Below, piece after piece: positions 24,343-33,208 of a stretch of 64,000 nucleotides of DNA. A model generated the notes under the pieces. The model did no database searches. It saw only the letters and a list, made by a program, of their open reading frames with translations, and was not told the DNA's origin. Positions within the stretch are counted from its first letter, which is position 1, and every line of letters starts with the position of its first letter. The DNA lies in assembly GCF_001766235.1 (NCBI RefSeq), contig NZ_CP015164.1, positions 1,597,501 through 1,661,500 of the forward strand, given 5' to 3'. This DNA is from Acetobacter ascendens (lineage in GTDB: Bacteria; Pseudomonadota; Alphaproteobacteria; Acetobacterales; Acetobacteraceae). The translations under genes and the position numbers were made by a program.

Positions 24343-26157
24343 TCAGACCAGCATCTGCCCTTCTTTGGTGATCTTGGCTCCGCTTTCTTCCTGATCTGGC
24401 CCCAAAATCATTTCATTATGGGCTGCGCCAGAGGGAATCATGGGGAAGCAGTTTTCACCTTCCGCCACGCAGATATCCACTATCACCGGCCCATCATGCG
24501 TCAGTGCCTGCCGGATGGTATCATCCAACTGGCTTAACTGTGTGACGCGCAGGCCCGTGCCATGGAAGCTTTCTGCCAGCTTTACAAAGTCTGGCAGCGC
24601 ATCGCTGTAGCTTTCAGAATAGCGAGAACCATGCAGCAGTTCCTGCCACTGACGCACCATGCCCATATAGTGGTTGTTAATGATGAAAATTTTTACCGGC
24701 AGACGGTACTGCGCAATGGTGCCCAGTTCCTGAATATTCATCAGGGTAGAAGCCTCACCGGCAATATCCATTACCAATGCATCTGAATGTGCAATCTGCG
24801 CGCCAACGGCTGCTGGCAAGCCATAACCCATGGTGCCAAGGCCACCAGATGTTAGCCAACGGTTGGGATGATCAAACTGAAAGAACTGCGCAGCCCACAT
24901 CTGATGCTGCCCAACTTCGGTTGAAACATAGGTATCCCGCCCGGTTTCACGCGCCAGTTCATAAATACGGCGAATAGCCTGCTGGGGCTTAATAACCGCA
25001 TCTGGTGCCTGATCCTGCGTAAAGCGCAGGCAATCCAGCGCACGCCACGCATCAATCCGGCTCCACCATTCAGCAAGGTCTGCCTGATGTGTGTAGGCGG
25101 GTTCTTTTTCCCATTCCTCAATCATCATGGCGATGGTTTCACCCACATCACCAATAATGGCTTCATCTACGTGGATGATCTTGTTGATCTGGACCGGATC
25201 AATATCCGCATGAATTTTGAAGGATGTAGGAGAAAACGCATCCACACGCCCGGTCACACGGTCATCAAACCGGCTGCCTAACGCAATCAGCACATCGCAA
25301 TCATGCGTGGCCAGATTGGCTTCGTAAGTGCCGTGCATCCCCAGCATCCCCAAAAACTGGGAATCGGTGCCCGGATAAGCTCCAAGGCCCATTAGCGTAG
25401 AGGTGATGGGAAAGCCCGTCATCTTCACCAGCTTGCGCAGGGCCTCACTGGCCTGCGGGCCGGAATTGATAATACCACCACCCGTGTAAAACAGCGGGCG
25501 TTTGGCGTTTTTCATGGCCTTTACGGCGCGGGCCACAGCGTTCTTATCCGGCTTGGCCTGCGTTCTTTCCGTACGTGGTGCAATTTCCTGAGCATCCATG
25601 TACGGCGCATCACCCACAGTGATGTTTTTAGGCAGATCAATCAGCACCGGGCCGGGACGACCAGAGCGTGCAATGGCAAAAGCCTCATGCACTGTTGGCG
25701 CCAGATCTTCGGGCTTGCGCACCAGATAATTGTATTTGGTAACAGGCCGCGTAATGCCGGTGGTATCTGCTTCCTGAAAAGCATCATTGCCGATCAGGCT
25801 TGTAGGCACCTGCCCAGACAGACACACCAGCGGGATGGAATCCATCATGGCGTCCAGCAAGCCAGTTACGGCGTTTGTGGCACCCGGACCGCTGGTGACC
25901 AGCACAACCCCTACCTTGCCGGTAGAACGCGCATAAGCCTCTGCAGCATGAACAGCCGCCTGCTCGTGCCTTACCAATACGTGGCGAATCTGGTTTTGCT
26001 TAAACAGGGCATCATAAATAGGCAGGACCGCCCCGCCCGGGTATCCGAAAATAACTTCCACACCCTGCTCAGCCAGCGCGCGCATAAGGACTTCCGCACC
26101 AGAGAGAGCTGGTGTGTTCCGTGCGTCTGATGGTGCCGAAGCAGTTTTGAGTGTCAT
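24343..26157 (-). CDS. ilvB: Acetolactate synthase large (catalytic) subunit
   Basis: This TPP-dependent enzyme makes 2-acetolactate from pyruvate, or acetohydroxybutyrate with 2-oxobutyrate. The product of about 604 residues has the N-terminal PYR-type domain (GVEVIFGYPGGAVLPIYDALF, with RHEQAAVHAAEAYARSTG), a central FAD-binding domain, and a C-terminal TPP-binding domain (GDG-like DIAGEASTLMNIQEL, then IINNHYMGMVRQWQ). In the diphosphate motif the common GDGSFQ is replaced by DIAGEAS. I start at 26157 (MTLKTAS), preceded by GAGAGGATGAC; a start 12 codons upstream is possible. It follows miaA by about 50 bp. Confidence 0.94.
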   Translation of the reverse strand: MTLKTASAPSDARNTPALSGAEVLMRALAEQGVEVIFGYPGGAVLPIYDALFKQNQIRHVLVRHEQAAVHAAEAYARSTGKVGVVLVTSGPGATNAVTGLLDAMMDSIPLVCLSGQVPTSLIGNDAFQEADTTGITRPVTKYNYLVRKPEDLAPTVHEAFAIARSGRPGPVLIDLPKNITVGDAPYMDAQEIAPRTERTQAKPDKNAVARAVKAMKNAKRPLFYTGGGIINSGPQASEALRKLVKMTGFPITSTLMGLGAYPGTDSQFLGMLGMHGTYEANLATHDCDVLIALGSRFDDRVTGRVDAFSPTSFKIHADIDPVQINKIIHVDEAIIGDVGETIAMMIEEWEKEPAYTHQADLAEWWSRIDAWRALDCLRFTQDQAPDAVIKPQQAIRRIYELARETGRDTYVSTEVGQHQMWAAQFFQFDHPNRWLTSGGLGTMGYGLPAAVGAQIAHSDALVMDIAGEASTLMNIQELGTIAQYRLPVKIFIINNHYMGMVRQWQELLHGSRYSESYSDALPDFVKLAESFHGTGLRVTQLSQLDDTIRQALTHDGPVIVDICVAEGENCFPMIPSGAAHNEMILGPDQEESGAKITKEGQMLV

Positions 26158-26207
26158 GTCATCCTCTCTTCCCGGAAATGGGACAGGCGGCATCTTTAGG
26201 CCTCGAA

Positions 26208-27221
26208 TCAGGCAGCGTCAATCCCGGAGAGCACAAAAGATACAATTTCTTCGTATTTCCTTTCCGAAAATTGCGCAAAATCAGAAAAAGATGCATCAAC
26301 TGTGCATTCCACGCCCTTTTTTGCCAAACTGTGGTGCGCAAACCACGTTGCTTGCCGCTTTGTATACCGCCCTGTGGCCTGCACTGCCCGTTGCGTAGCT
26401 TCTTGCTCCGTTATTTCTCCGCGCAGCATGGCAGAAAGCTCTGGCACACCATGCGCACGCATGGCTGGCAGGCTGGTATCCAGCTTTCGGGCTAGTAATG
26501 TCTCCACCTCCGCCACGGCACCATTGCGCAGCATGTTCTCAAACCTTGCCGCAATACGCGCCCATAGCTCCGCACGTTCAGGATTCAGGCGCACGGCCAC
26601 AAAACGGCAGGCAGCGGGCGGTAAGCCGGGCTGTTTATGCCACCATGTCAGCCCATGCCCAGTGCCACGCCAGACCTCCCACGCGCGTGAAATGCGTTGG
26701 GAATCTAGGGGCTTTAGGCGGCTGGCTGTTTCTGGGTCTACTTCCATCAGGCGTGCATGCAAGGCTGGCGCACCATACTGCGCCACACTCTGGCGAGCTT
26801 CCTGCCGTGCCTCATCCCCTGTATCTGGAATAATGGCCAAGCCATTTGTGAGGGCGTGTAAGTACATGCCTGTGCCGCCACATAAAATAGGCAAACGGTT
26901 TTGCGCCCACGCTTGTTGCATGGCGGCCAAAGCCTGCTCTCGCCACCATGCAACACTGCCTTTTTCTTCCGCTGGCAGCACACCATAAAGCCGGTGTGGC
27001 ACAAACTGTTCATCCGCCGCACTGGGGCGAGCCGTTAAAATATGGAGGTCCTTATAAACCTGCATGGAATCGGCATTGATAATCTCGCCGTTCAATCTGT
27101 GGGCCAATGCCAGCGCCAGAGCGGATTTGCCAGAACAGGTTGGCCCGGCCACAATAAGTGCTGCGGGCAGGTTAGCGGAGGTCTCCGCAAGTCTGCCCAT
27201 ATGGTGTTCTGCTTGCCTCAT
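26208..27221 (-). CDS. miaA: tRNA dimethylallyltransferase
   Basis: MiaA adds a dimethylallyl group to A37 of tRNAs that read UNN codons. The protein, about 337 residues, has the P-loop GPTCSGKS at about 26-33, INADSMQVYK, the PILCGGTGMYLHAL segment, and a C-terminal KRQATWF motif. The start at 27221 is chosen by AGGAA seven bases upstream; 27200 (MGRLAET) is an alternative. It is divergent from serB with about 30 bp between starts, and heads a transcript that continues into ilvB, ilvH and ilvC. Confidence 0.93.
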   Translation of the reverse strand: MRQAEHHMGRLAETSANLPAALIVAGPTCSGKSALALALAHRLNGEIINADSMQVYKDLHILTARPSAADEQFVPHRLYGVLPAEEKGSVAWWREQALAAMQQAWAQNRLPILCGGTGMYLHALTNGLAIIPDTGDEARQEARQSVAQYGAPALHARLMEVDPETASRLKPLDSQRISRAWEVWRGTGHGLTWWHKQPGLPPAACRFVAVRLNPERAELWARIAARFENMLRNGAVAEVETLLARKLDTSLPAMRAHGVPELSAMLRGEITEQEATQRAVQATGRYTKRQATWFAHHSLAKKGVECTVDASFSDFAQFSERKYEEIVSFVLSGIDAA

Positions 27222-27251
27222 GCCTGCATTCCTGCCACACACCCCTTTGCC

Positions 27252-28142
27252 ATGACGAGCCTTGTTCTGACCCTTGTTGCCCAGCGTGAGGCAACCACCC
27301 TTGATACCGCCACCATTGCACTGGTGCGCGACATTCTTGCCACCAATGCAGAAGCCACTGTGCTTTCAGCAGGGGAAGCGGTTGATATCCCTTGCCCACA
27401 AAGCGCAGCAAGCAAATTGCCCGCCGTGCGGGAAGCACTGAATACCCTGCCTGTGGATACGGTGCTGACCCCTACAGCCACGCGCCGCAAAAAGCTGCTA
27501 GTTTCTGATATGGACAGCACCATTGTTGCCAATGAAACATTGGATGACGTGGCAACCCATGCTGGTATTGGTGAAAAAATAGCCGCCATTACCGCACGCT
27601 CCATGAATGGTGAGCTGGATTTTGCGACATCCCTACGTGAACGCGTGGCCCTGTTGAAGGGGCTCCCCGCTTCCTTGCTGGAAAAAGCATGGAAAGATGT
27701 CAAACTTAACCCCGGCGCGCGTGAACTGGTGCAAACCATGCATGCACATGGCGCTTGCACAGCACTGGTTTCTGGTGGTTTTACCTTTTTCACTTCCAAA
27801 GTGGCTGCGCTGTGCGGGTTTGATGAAAACCACGCCAATACGCTGCTTTTTGATGCAGAAGATTGTCTAACAGGCACAACCGGCCAACCTATTCTGGGGC
27901 CAGATGCAAAACTGAGCCTGCTGGAAAAGCTGACAGTTACACACAACCTGCCCCCAGAAGCCACGCTGGCTATTGGTGATGGTGCGAATGATCTGCCCAT
28001 GCTGCGTAAGGCCGGGTTAGGCATGGCTTTTTATGCTAAGCCAGTTGTGCGCAAGGAAATTACAGCCCAGATCAATCATACATCCCTGCGCACGGTTCTG
28101 TTTGCGCAAGGGTATCCTGCTTCTGCATTTATCAGGGACTAA
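27252..28142 (+). CDS. serB: Phosphoserine phosphatase
   Basis: SerB makes serine from phosphoserine. The 296-residue protein has an N-terminal ACT-like part, HAD motif I DMDST at 86-90, the SGGF motif II and GDGANDLPML near the C-terminus. The ATG at 27252 has no strong Shine-Dalgarno and is close to the divergent miaA start. glyA, which uses serine, lies 7 kb downstream. Confidence 0.93.
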   Translation: MTSLVLTLVAQREATTLDTATIALVRDILATNAEATVLSAGEAVDIPCPQSAASKLPAVREALNTLPVDTVLTPTATRRKKLLVSDMDSTIVANETLDDVATHAGIGEKIAAITARSMNGELDFATSLRERVALLKGLPASLLEKAWKDVKLNPGARELVQTMHAHGACTALVSGGFTFFTSKVAALCGFDENHANTLLFDAEDCLTGTTGQPILGPDAKLSLLEKLTVTHNLPPEATLAIGDGANDLPMLRKAGLGMAFYAKPVVRKEITAQINHTSLRTVLFAQGYPASAFIRD

Positions 28143-28178
28143 ACATTACATTTGGCATGACGGCATAAGGAAAAGATT

Positions 28179-28373
28179 ATGCAGTTTGATCCGCGTGATA
28201 TTTCAAGTTATCCCATCGTCCGTACAATCTGCGTGATTGTTGGGTGTGGGCTGATGGCCTACTGCTTTGTCTTTTACCTAAATTTGCCACCAGATACGCC
28301 AGAACACGTTATGCGCCATGTTGCCGCACTTATTGTGGGCACACTAATCCTGCTGGGATCTATCTGGATTTAG
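28179..28373 (+). CDS. Small two-helix membrane protein
   Basis: A 64-residue protein with two hydrophobic segments (about 16-34 and 47-63) and little else. AAGGAAAAG precedes the ATG, 36 bp after serB, so it is probably cotranscribed. It is not recognised; small inner-membrane proteins of this kind are common. Confidence 0.6.
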   Translation: MQFDPRDISSYPIVRTICVIVGCGLMAYCFVFYLNLPPDTPEHVMRHVAALIVGTLILLGSIWI

Positions 28374-28382
28374 AATGCATCA

Positions 28383-28417
28383 CACAAATGGTTTGGTTAA
28401 AAACCAAGCCGTTTGTG
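28383..28417. repeat. 16-bp hairpin between convergent genes
   Basis: CACAAATGGTTTGGTT (28383-28398) pairs with AACCAAGCCGTTTGTG (28402-28417), with two G-U pairs and a 3-base loop. It covers the stop codon of the ELM1-like gene. There is no T-run after it on either strand, so it may be a 3'-end structure rather than a standard intrinsic terminator. Confidence 0.6.
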
Positions 28418-29428
28418 CAGTTCCCTAATAATATAGGGTGTATCATCCAATGGTAGCGCCAGCCAGGGAGCCGGAAGGCGCGTTTCTGCCTCTTCCAACA
28501 CATGCACCCGCCCGACAAGTTCCAGCTCTTCTATAAAATCGCTAATCCGGCGTGAACGGCCCGGCAGTGGATAAATTGTAACCGGTGCGCACCCAGCAAC
28601 AGCTTCTGATATCATCGATACACTGTCGATCGTGACAATCAGATTATCCGCACAGGCAATGAGCCCTTCATAGGGGTTTTCTCCTTCCCCATTCCAGATA
28701 TGGCCGCCAGCCCCTTCTACAATAGCGGTCAGCACTTTCATGGCTGCCGGGCTTGTACGCCGAGAAGGTGTAACAACTAAGCTGCCCCCCTCCGCCTTAA
28801 GCGTTTCCACCAGAACTTGACCAAGGCGATGGGCTTCTGCCTCTCCAAAATGGAAGCGGCCATTTGAGCCTCCAACCAATGCAGCAATAAGAGGCCGCGG
28901 CAGTTCTGCAAATTGTGGCTGCCATTTTTCACGCGCCTGCTCCAACGCTTCTGGCGTAAGCCCGTGCAATGCTGTGCGCCCCAGCAAAACATTGGGGCCA
29001 GCAATATCATCGTGCCGGCAAGCAACAATCAGATCAAACCGTGACAGATTTTTACGAGGATTCTGGATTTGCACCACAGGCCGGTGTGAGCCGCGCAACC
29101 CAGCCCCCACTTCTCCACCTTTGCCACCAACACTCACTACAACAGAGGATTGTGCAAAAGCCGGATTTTCTTGCAGCTCTGCCCCATCGCTCCCGCGTAA
29201 AAAGGGCTTACCAATCCAGCGCGGCCCACGCAGCATAACACGGGCGAGTTTACTGGGGCATATCGGATGGAAAGTGCCATTCCACCCCGCACGTGCCACA
29301 AGCCCTAAAGCCTGCGATCGCATGCCAGCAAAATCTTCCCCCACCACAAAGGCAGCAACGCCCGCCTGCATTCCGCAAGACGACATATTTGAACCCTCTG
29401 GGGTTCCGGCGTAATCTGCACGCGCCAT
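28397..29428 (-). CDS. ELM1/YiiC-like (DUF1022) family protein
   Basis: The 343-residue protein resembles the mitochondrial fission ELM1 family widespread in Alphaproteobacteria, which has a glycosyltransferase-like fold. Visible features are PRWIGKPFLRGSDGAE, PVVQIQNPRKNLSRFDLIVACRHD, VLLGRTALH and the C-terminal TIDSVSMISEAVAGCAPVTIYP, which resembles the nucleotide-sugar site of GT-B enzymes. The bacterial role is not known, though an envelope sugar role is often assumed. The start at 29428 has AGAGGAAG upstream; the frame extends 49 codons beyond without support. Confidence 0.75.
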   Translation of the reverse strand: MARADYAGTPEGSNMSSCGMQAGVAAFVVGEDFAGMRSQALGLVARAGWNGTFHPICPSKLARVMLRGPRWIGKPFLRGSDGAELQENPAFAQSSVVVSVGGKGGEVGAGLRGSHRPVVQIQNPRKNLSRFDLIVACRHDDIAGPNVLLGRTALHGLTPEALEQAREKWQPQFAELPRPLIAALVGGSNGRFHFGEAEAHRLGQVLVETLKAEGGSLVVTPSRRTSPAAMKVLTAIVEGAGGHIWNGEGENPYEGLIACADNLIVTIDSVSMISEAVAGCAPVTIYPLPGRSRRISDFIEELELVGRVHVLEEAETRLPAPWLALPLDDTPYIIRELHKRLGF

Positions 29429-29557
29429 GATGCGTTCTTCCTCTGTTGCGCAAGGGAGAGTGCTGAAAAGCGCTCCCGTATCTTTCTCTCCTTGCCGCTG
29501 GAACGGAAAGCGTGCAAGGCGTGTTTGCGCATTCCAGATAAGGAGAAAGGCAACACG

Positions 29558-30760
29558 ATGTCCGGCAGTTTCCATGATCTGGGCCTAGATCCAGCATTAT
29601 GCGCATATGCGCAGCAGGCGGGCATGGCTGCCCCTACTCCAGTGCAACAGGCAGCTATTCCTGCTATTTTGGATGGCAGAGATGTCTTGGTGCGCGCCCC
29701 CACGGGCACAGGCAAAACGGCTGCCTATGCTTTACCGCTTAGCCAGAAGCTGCTGAAATCTCGCAAGCCACGCTTTGTGCTAGTGCTTGTACCCACGCGT
29801 GAACTGGTTTTGCAGGTAGAAAAGGTTTTTCGCACCTGTTTGGGCGAAAGTAAAAAAGGCCAGAAGCAAACCCCAGTTACCCTCGTGCCGCTTTTTGGTG
29901 GATCTGACCGCGCAGAGCAGGAACATTTTCTTGCGCAAGCAACAGGCCGGCGCATTCTGATTGCAACACCCGGGCGCTTGCTGGATTTTGTTTCCAACCG
30001 GATTTGCGATCTTTCAGAGTGCGGATACCTGGTTCTGGATGAAGGAGACCGTCTGTTTTCTCCCGAATTTCAGGAAGATACAGAAACCCTGCTCTCCTAT
30101 CTGCCTTCCATGCGGCAAACGCTGGTGCTTTCCGCTACCCAGCCCGAAAGTCTTAAAAGCACGCTCTTGAACCTGCTGCATAAGCCGGTTGAAATCTGCA
30201 TTGAACAAGCCCCTCAAAAGCGAGGGCCTATCCGCCAGGCTACGTTGTTTTTAGATCCTACCCAGAAGCCGGGCTTTATTAAGGAATTTTTCAGCCGTGC
30301 GCCTAAAATGCGCAGCATTGTGTTTGTGCGCACAAAAGCAGAAGCAGATCAGTTAGCCGCTATCCTTAAAAAAGCTCGGCTTGCTGCCGCCCCTTTGCAT
30401 GGCGATATTGCGCAGGACAAACGCACCAGCACCGTTGCCAGCTTTGAATCTGGGCGGCTTTTTATTCTTGTTGCTACAGATGTTGCTGCACGTGGGCTGG
30501 ATGTGCCTTCTGTAAAGCAGGTCATCAACTACGATGTGCCGGACCAGCCAGAAACCTATTTACATCGTATCGGGCGCACAGGCCGTGGTGGAGAAAAAGG
30601 TTCTGCTTTGACGCTATGCACAATGGATGACCGCAAAAGCCTGAGGCAAATTGAAGTTGGCGCTCAGGTAAAATTACGGATTATCAGCGCCGAGCAAGCT
30701 CTTCCCGCGGCTAAGCTGCCTCAAACTGCTTCACGCCGTTCAAAATCTGTTCGGCCATAA
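29558..30760 (+). CDS. DEAD-box-type RNA helicase with DEGD motif
   Basis: A 400-residue SF2 helicase of the RhlE/DeaD type that should unwind RNA using ATP. Motifs: Q-motif PTPVQQAAIP, motif I APTGTGKT (47-54), Ia PTRELVLQ, Ib TPGRLLDF, motif II DEGD at 161-164 in place of DEAD, motif III SAT (192-194), then VATDVAARGLDVPSV and HRIGRTGRGG. The C-terminus is short and ends in basic residues. AAGGAGAAAGG precedes the ATG at 29558. Its last 50 bp overlap the convergent glycosyltransferase gene. Confidence 0.92.
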   Translation: MSGSFHDLGLDPALCAYAQQAGMAAPTPVQQAAIPAILDGRDVLVRAPTGTGKTAAYALPLSQKLLKSRKPRFVLVLVPTRELVLQVEKVFRTCLGESKKGQKQTPVTLVPLFGGSDRAEQEHFLAQATGRRILIATPGRLLDFVSNRICDLSECGYLVLDEGDRLFSPEFQEDTETLLSYLPSMRQTLVLSATQPESLKSTLLNLLHKPVEICIEQAPQKRGPIRQATLFLDPTQKPGFIKEFFSRAPKMRSIVFVRTKAEADQLAAILKKARLAAAPLHGDIAQDKRTSTVASFESGRLFILVATDVAARGLDVPSVKQVINYDVPDQPETYLHRIGRTGRGGEKGSALTLCTMDDRKSLRQIEVGAQVKLRIISAEQALPAAKLPQTASRRSKSVRP

Positions 30761-31820
30761 TCTGCCACGCCTGCTCTGCCTCCCGCTTGCCTTGTGTATT
30801 CGGTGTGGCAGCAGGTTTACTGTTTACAAATTCTGCAAGCGTTGCCGCAATGCTTTGGGCTTCTGGTTTACAGAACAACACATTGGGTTGCCCGGTAAAC
30901 TGTTCTGCCAGACCGCTGACATCGGTTGAAATCACCCAACGCCCGGCAGCAAGGGCTGCTGCCCCTACACCACTTTGCGTTGCCTCTCTGTAAGGCAGCA
31001 CCAGTGCATCTGCCCATGCCAGAAGCTTGCTAACTTTTGTTTCCGGCACCCATCTGTTTTCAATCTGCACATTTGGTAAGGCTGCAAGCTGTTCCAGCTC
31101 TGCACTATGTGGGCCTTTACCTGCAACACGGCAGATATAATGGGTATGATCATCCATGGCTGTAAGAGCTTGGGCCAGCAGATCCAACCCTTTGTAAGAC
31201 AGCAATCTGCCAAAAAAGAGCAGCCGAACAGGGCCTTTATGCGCAAAAGGCACACTTGGCGGCCCCTCTGGCGCAACAAATGCAAAAGGTGGATGAAAAG
31301 CCACCAGCGCACGCCGCCCACGCATACACCATTGCTTTTCAAGCTGGGCCGCCACATGCCGACTTAATGTAACCGGAATATCAGCGGACCAGATAAGTAG
31401 GCGCTGCAAAAACATCTGCCCAACAAAACCATCGCCAGGGTGGGCTGCCGCATCATGCACCAGCACCACAACAGGCACGCCCGCTTTACGCAAAGCCGCA
31501 ACCATAATCAGATCAAGCGGTCCCGGCATGGCGCATATGGCAATATCTGGCCGAACAGTGCGTAACATACGGCCTAATGCATGCAACATATGCGGGGCTT
31601 GCAACAAACGCATAAAAAAGCTGGAAAGGCTTGTATATGTGCGCACCGGCACATCGTTATGGAGATCAGGCTCGGCCTGCAGCACCTCTGCCTCAGAAGA
31701 GAGGGAAAGAACAGCCGATGTATTTGGTAACGTGTTCAGGGCTTTGGCAAGTTCCGCAGCAATGCGCGGCCCGGCCCCTTTGCGCCCCCACTGCCAGACA
31801 AATACCCGTGTGCCACTCAA
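30711..31820 (-). CDS. Glycosyltransferase family 4-type
   Basis: A 369-residue GT-B glycosyltransferase. The C-terminal half has the GT4 pattern: PVRLLFFGRLLSYKGLDLL, a VAGKGP turn, and the nucleotide-sugar site ADALVLPYREATQSGVGAAALA, which carries the distinctive ESGxGx-type acidic region in altered form (EATQSGVG). The start is a TTG at 31820 with AGGAAAAGTGG seven bases upstream. It lies 15 bp downstream of another glycosyltransferase on the same strand, so both are probably cotranscribed. Acceptor and sugar are unknown; exopolysaccharide or LPS is likely. Confidence 0.85.
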   Translation of the reverse strand: MSGTRVFVWQWGRKGAGPRIAAELAKALNTLPNTSAVLSLSSEAEVLQAEPDLHNDVPVRTYTSLSSFFMRLLQAPHMLHALGRMLRTVRPDIAICAMPGPLDLIMVAALRKAGVPVVVLVHDAAAHPGDGFVGQMFLQRLLIWSADIPVTLSRHVAAQLEKQWCMRGRRALVAFHPPFAFVAPEGPPSVPFAHKGPVRLLFFGRLLSYKGLDLLAQALTAMDDHTHYICRVAGKGPHSAELEQLAALPNVQIENRWVPETKVSKLLAWADALVLPYREATQSGVGAAALAAGRWVISTDVSGLAEQFTGQPNVLFCKPEAQSIAATLAEFVNSKPAATPNTQGKREAEQAWQIMAEQILNGVKQFEAA

Positions 31821-31835
31821 ACCACTTTTCCTAAC

Positions 31836-33044
31836 CTACTTCTGCAACGCAGCTACGGCGTTCAGTAAAGGGGCTGGCCCAAAGGCCCGCAATGCTGCCT
31901 TACCAGCAGCCTGCCCAAGCTGGCGGCGCTTGTTGGCATCATCTGCAAGAGTTTGCAATGCTTCTACTGCGCACCCAATATCTGCCTCTGCCCACACAGC
32001 TTGAGGCACCTGATACACGCCCCGCGTATCTGTGGCTGTTACAAGTTTGTAAGAAATTGGCCAACCACAGTCTGATGTTAGAAATTCTGATGTAGCAGAC
32101 CAGTCTGTGGCGATAACAGGGCGTTCCAACAACATAGCTTCTGCTGGCACCAACCCAAACCCTTCGCTCCGGTGTAGGGAAAGCACAATATCAGCCTGTT
32201 GTGTCATGGCGTACACATCTGGCATTGGCAGCATACGGTTTTCAAAGCGAATGTTCTGTGCGCCACCTGCGGCATCCTTCAGGCGCTGCATATCTGCCGC
32301 ATAATGGTCCGAGCCAGATATTTTCATCACCAACAGGCGGTCTTTTCTATCTCCAAACGCCTGCCGAAATGCCGCTATAGCGGCCAAGGGGTTCTTGCGC
32401 TCAAAACTGGATGCAAGACTAAAGGAAACCAGCACCACCACAGCGTTCCCAGGCCACCCAAAAGCCTGACGATCCAATTTGGAGGGCTGCGGAGGCACAC
32501 ACGCCAACGGATAAGGCACAACCTTGACCCGGCCAGGCATGAGAGGTTCCAGCGCGCGTGCGCTAAAGTGCGAAGGTGTCCAGATTTCATGCACGCATGG
32601 CACGCTAGCATGCCACTCTGGCGAGATAACCGGTAGCTCCCACACCCAATAGCCCACAATACGCCGCCCGAGCACATGCTTGCGACCCAGGCGCAAAAGA
32701 GCTGCTGGCGTTTGTGGTGCATTTACATGCAGAACCAAAGCCGCTTTTGGATCTGCAAATACAGAATCCAGCCCCTCTTTCCCCTGAGATTGTAGGAGGC
32801 CAGCCTCTACCCCTTCTGTACTTACGCCCTGAGAAAGCAGACCTCGCAAAAGCAATCTGGCCCCTTCACCCAAGCCAGAACCCCGGCCGAGTTCTCCTCC
32901 AATAATCACGTTTGCATCAGCTATAGGCGTAGGGCTGGCCGCTTTGGGAGCGAGCAAAGCAGTGGCCTTGGCCAATAAACGCCGCCTTTGAGCTACGGGA
33001 AACAGACGCCACAAGTGATGTAGAGGATGAAGGGAAGATGTCAC
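31836..33044 (-). CDS. Glycosyltransferase (GT-B, group 1)
   Basis: A protein of about 402 residues whose C-terminal half fits group 1 glycosyltransferases: VVVLVSFSLASSFERKNP, LVMKISGSDHYAADMQRL, then ADIVLSLHRSEGFGLVPAEAM with the acidic sugar-nucleotide site, and PVIATDWSATSEFL. The N-terminus is poorly conserved. The start is a GTG at 33044 with only a weak upstream ribosome binding site. It precedes the other glycosyltransferase by 15 bp. Substrates cannot be read from sequence. Confidence 0.85.
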   Translation of the reverse strand: MTSSLHPLHHLWRLFPVAQRRRLLAKATALLAPKAASPTPIADANVIIGGELGRGSGLGEGARLLLRGLLSQGVSTEGVEAGLLQSQGKEGLDSVFADPKAALVLHVNAPQTPAALLRLGRKHVLGRRIVGYWVWELPVISPEWHASVPCVHEIWTPSHFSARALEPLMPGRVKVVPYPLACVPPQPSKLDRQAFGWPGNAVVVLVSFSLASSFERKNPLAAIAAFRQAFGDRKDRLLVMKISGSDHYAADMQRLKDAAGGAQNIRFENRMLPMPDVYAMTQQADIVLSLHRSEGFGLVPAEAMLLERPVIATDWSATSEFLTSDCGWPISYKLVTATDTRGVYQVPQAVWAEADIGCAVEALQTLADDANKRRQLGQAAGKAALRAFGPAPLLNAVAALQK

Positions 33045-33208
33045 TCGTACTGTCCGTCACCTGAAAATAAGAAGAAAGTTGAGACAAAGCAGGGATTGCA
33101 GCCCCGCACAACCCACCGCATACTTTTGCCCATGCGGTGCTGTTCCTTCTTTCATTCCCCCATACACGCCGAAATACCTTCTTCCACTGGGTATCTGGAG
33201 AGAGGGTT

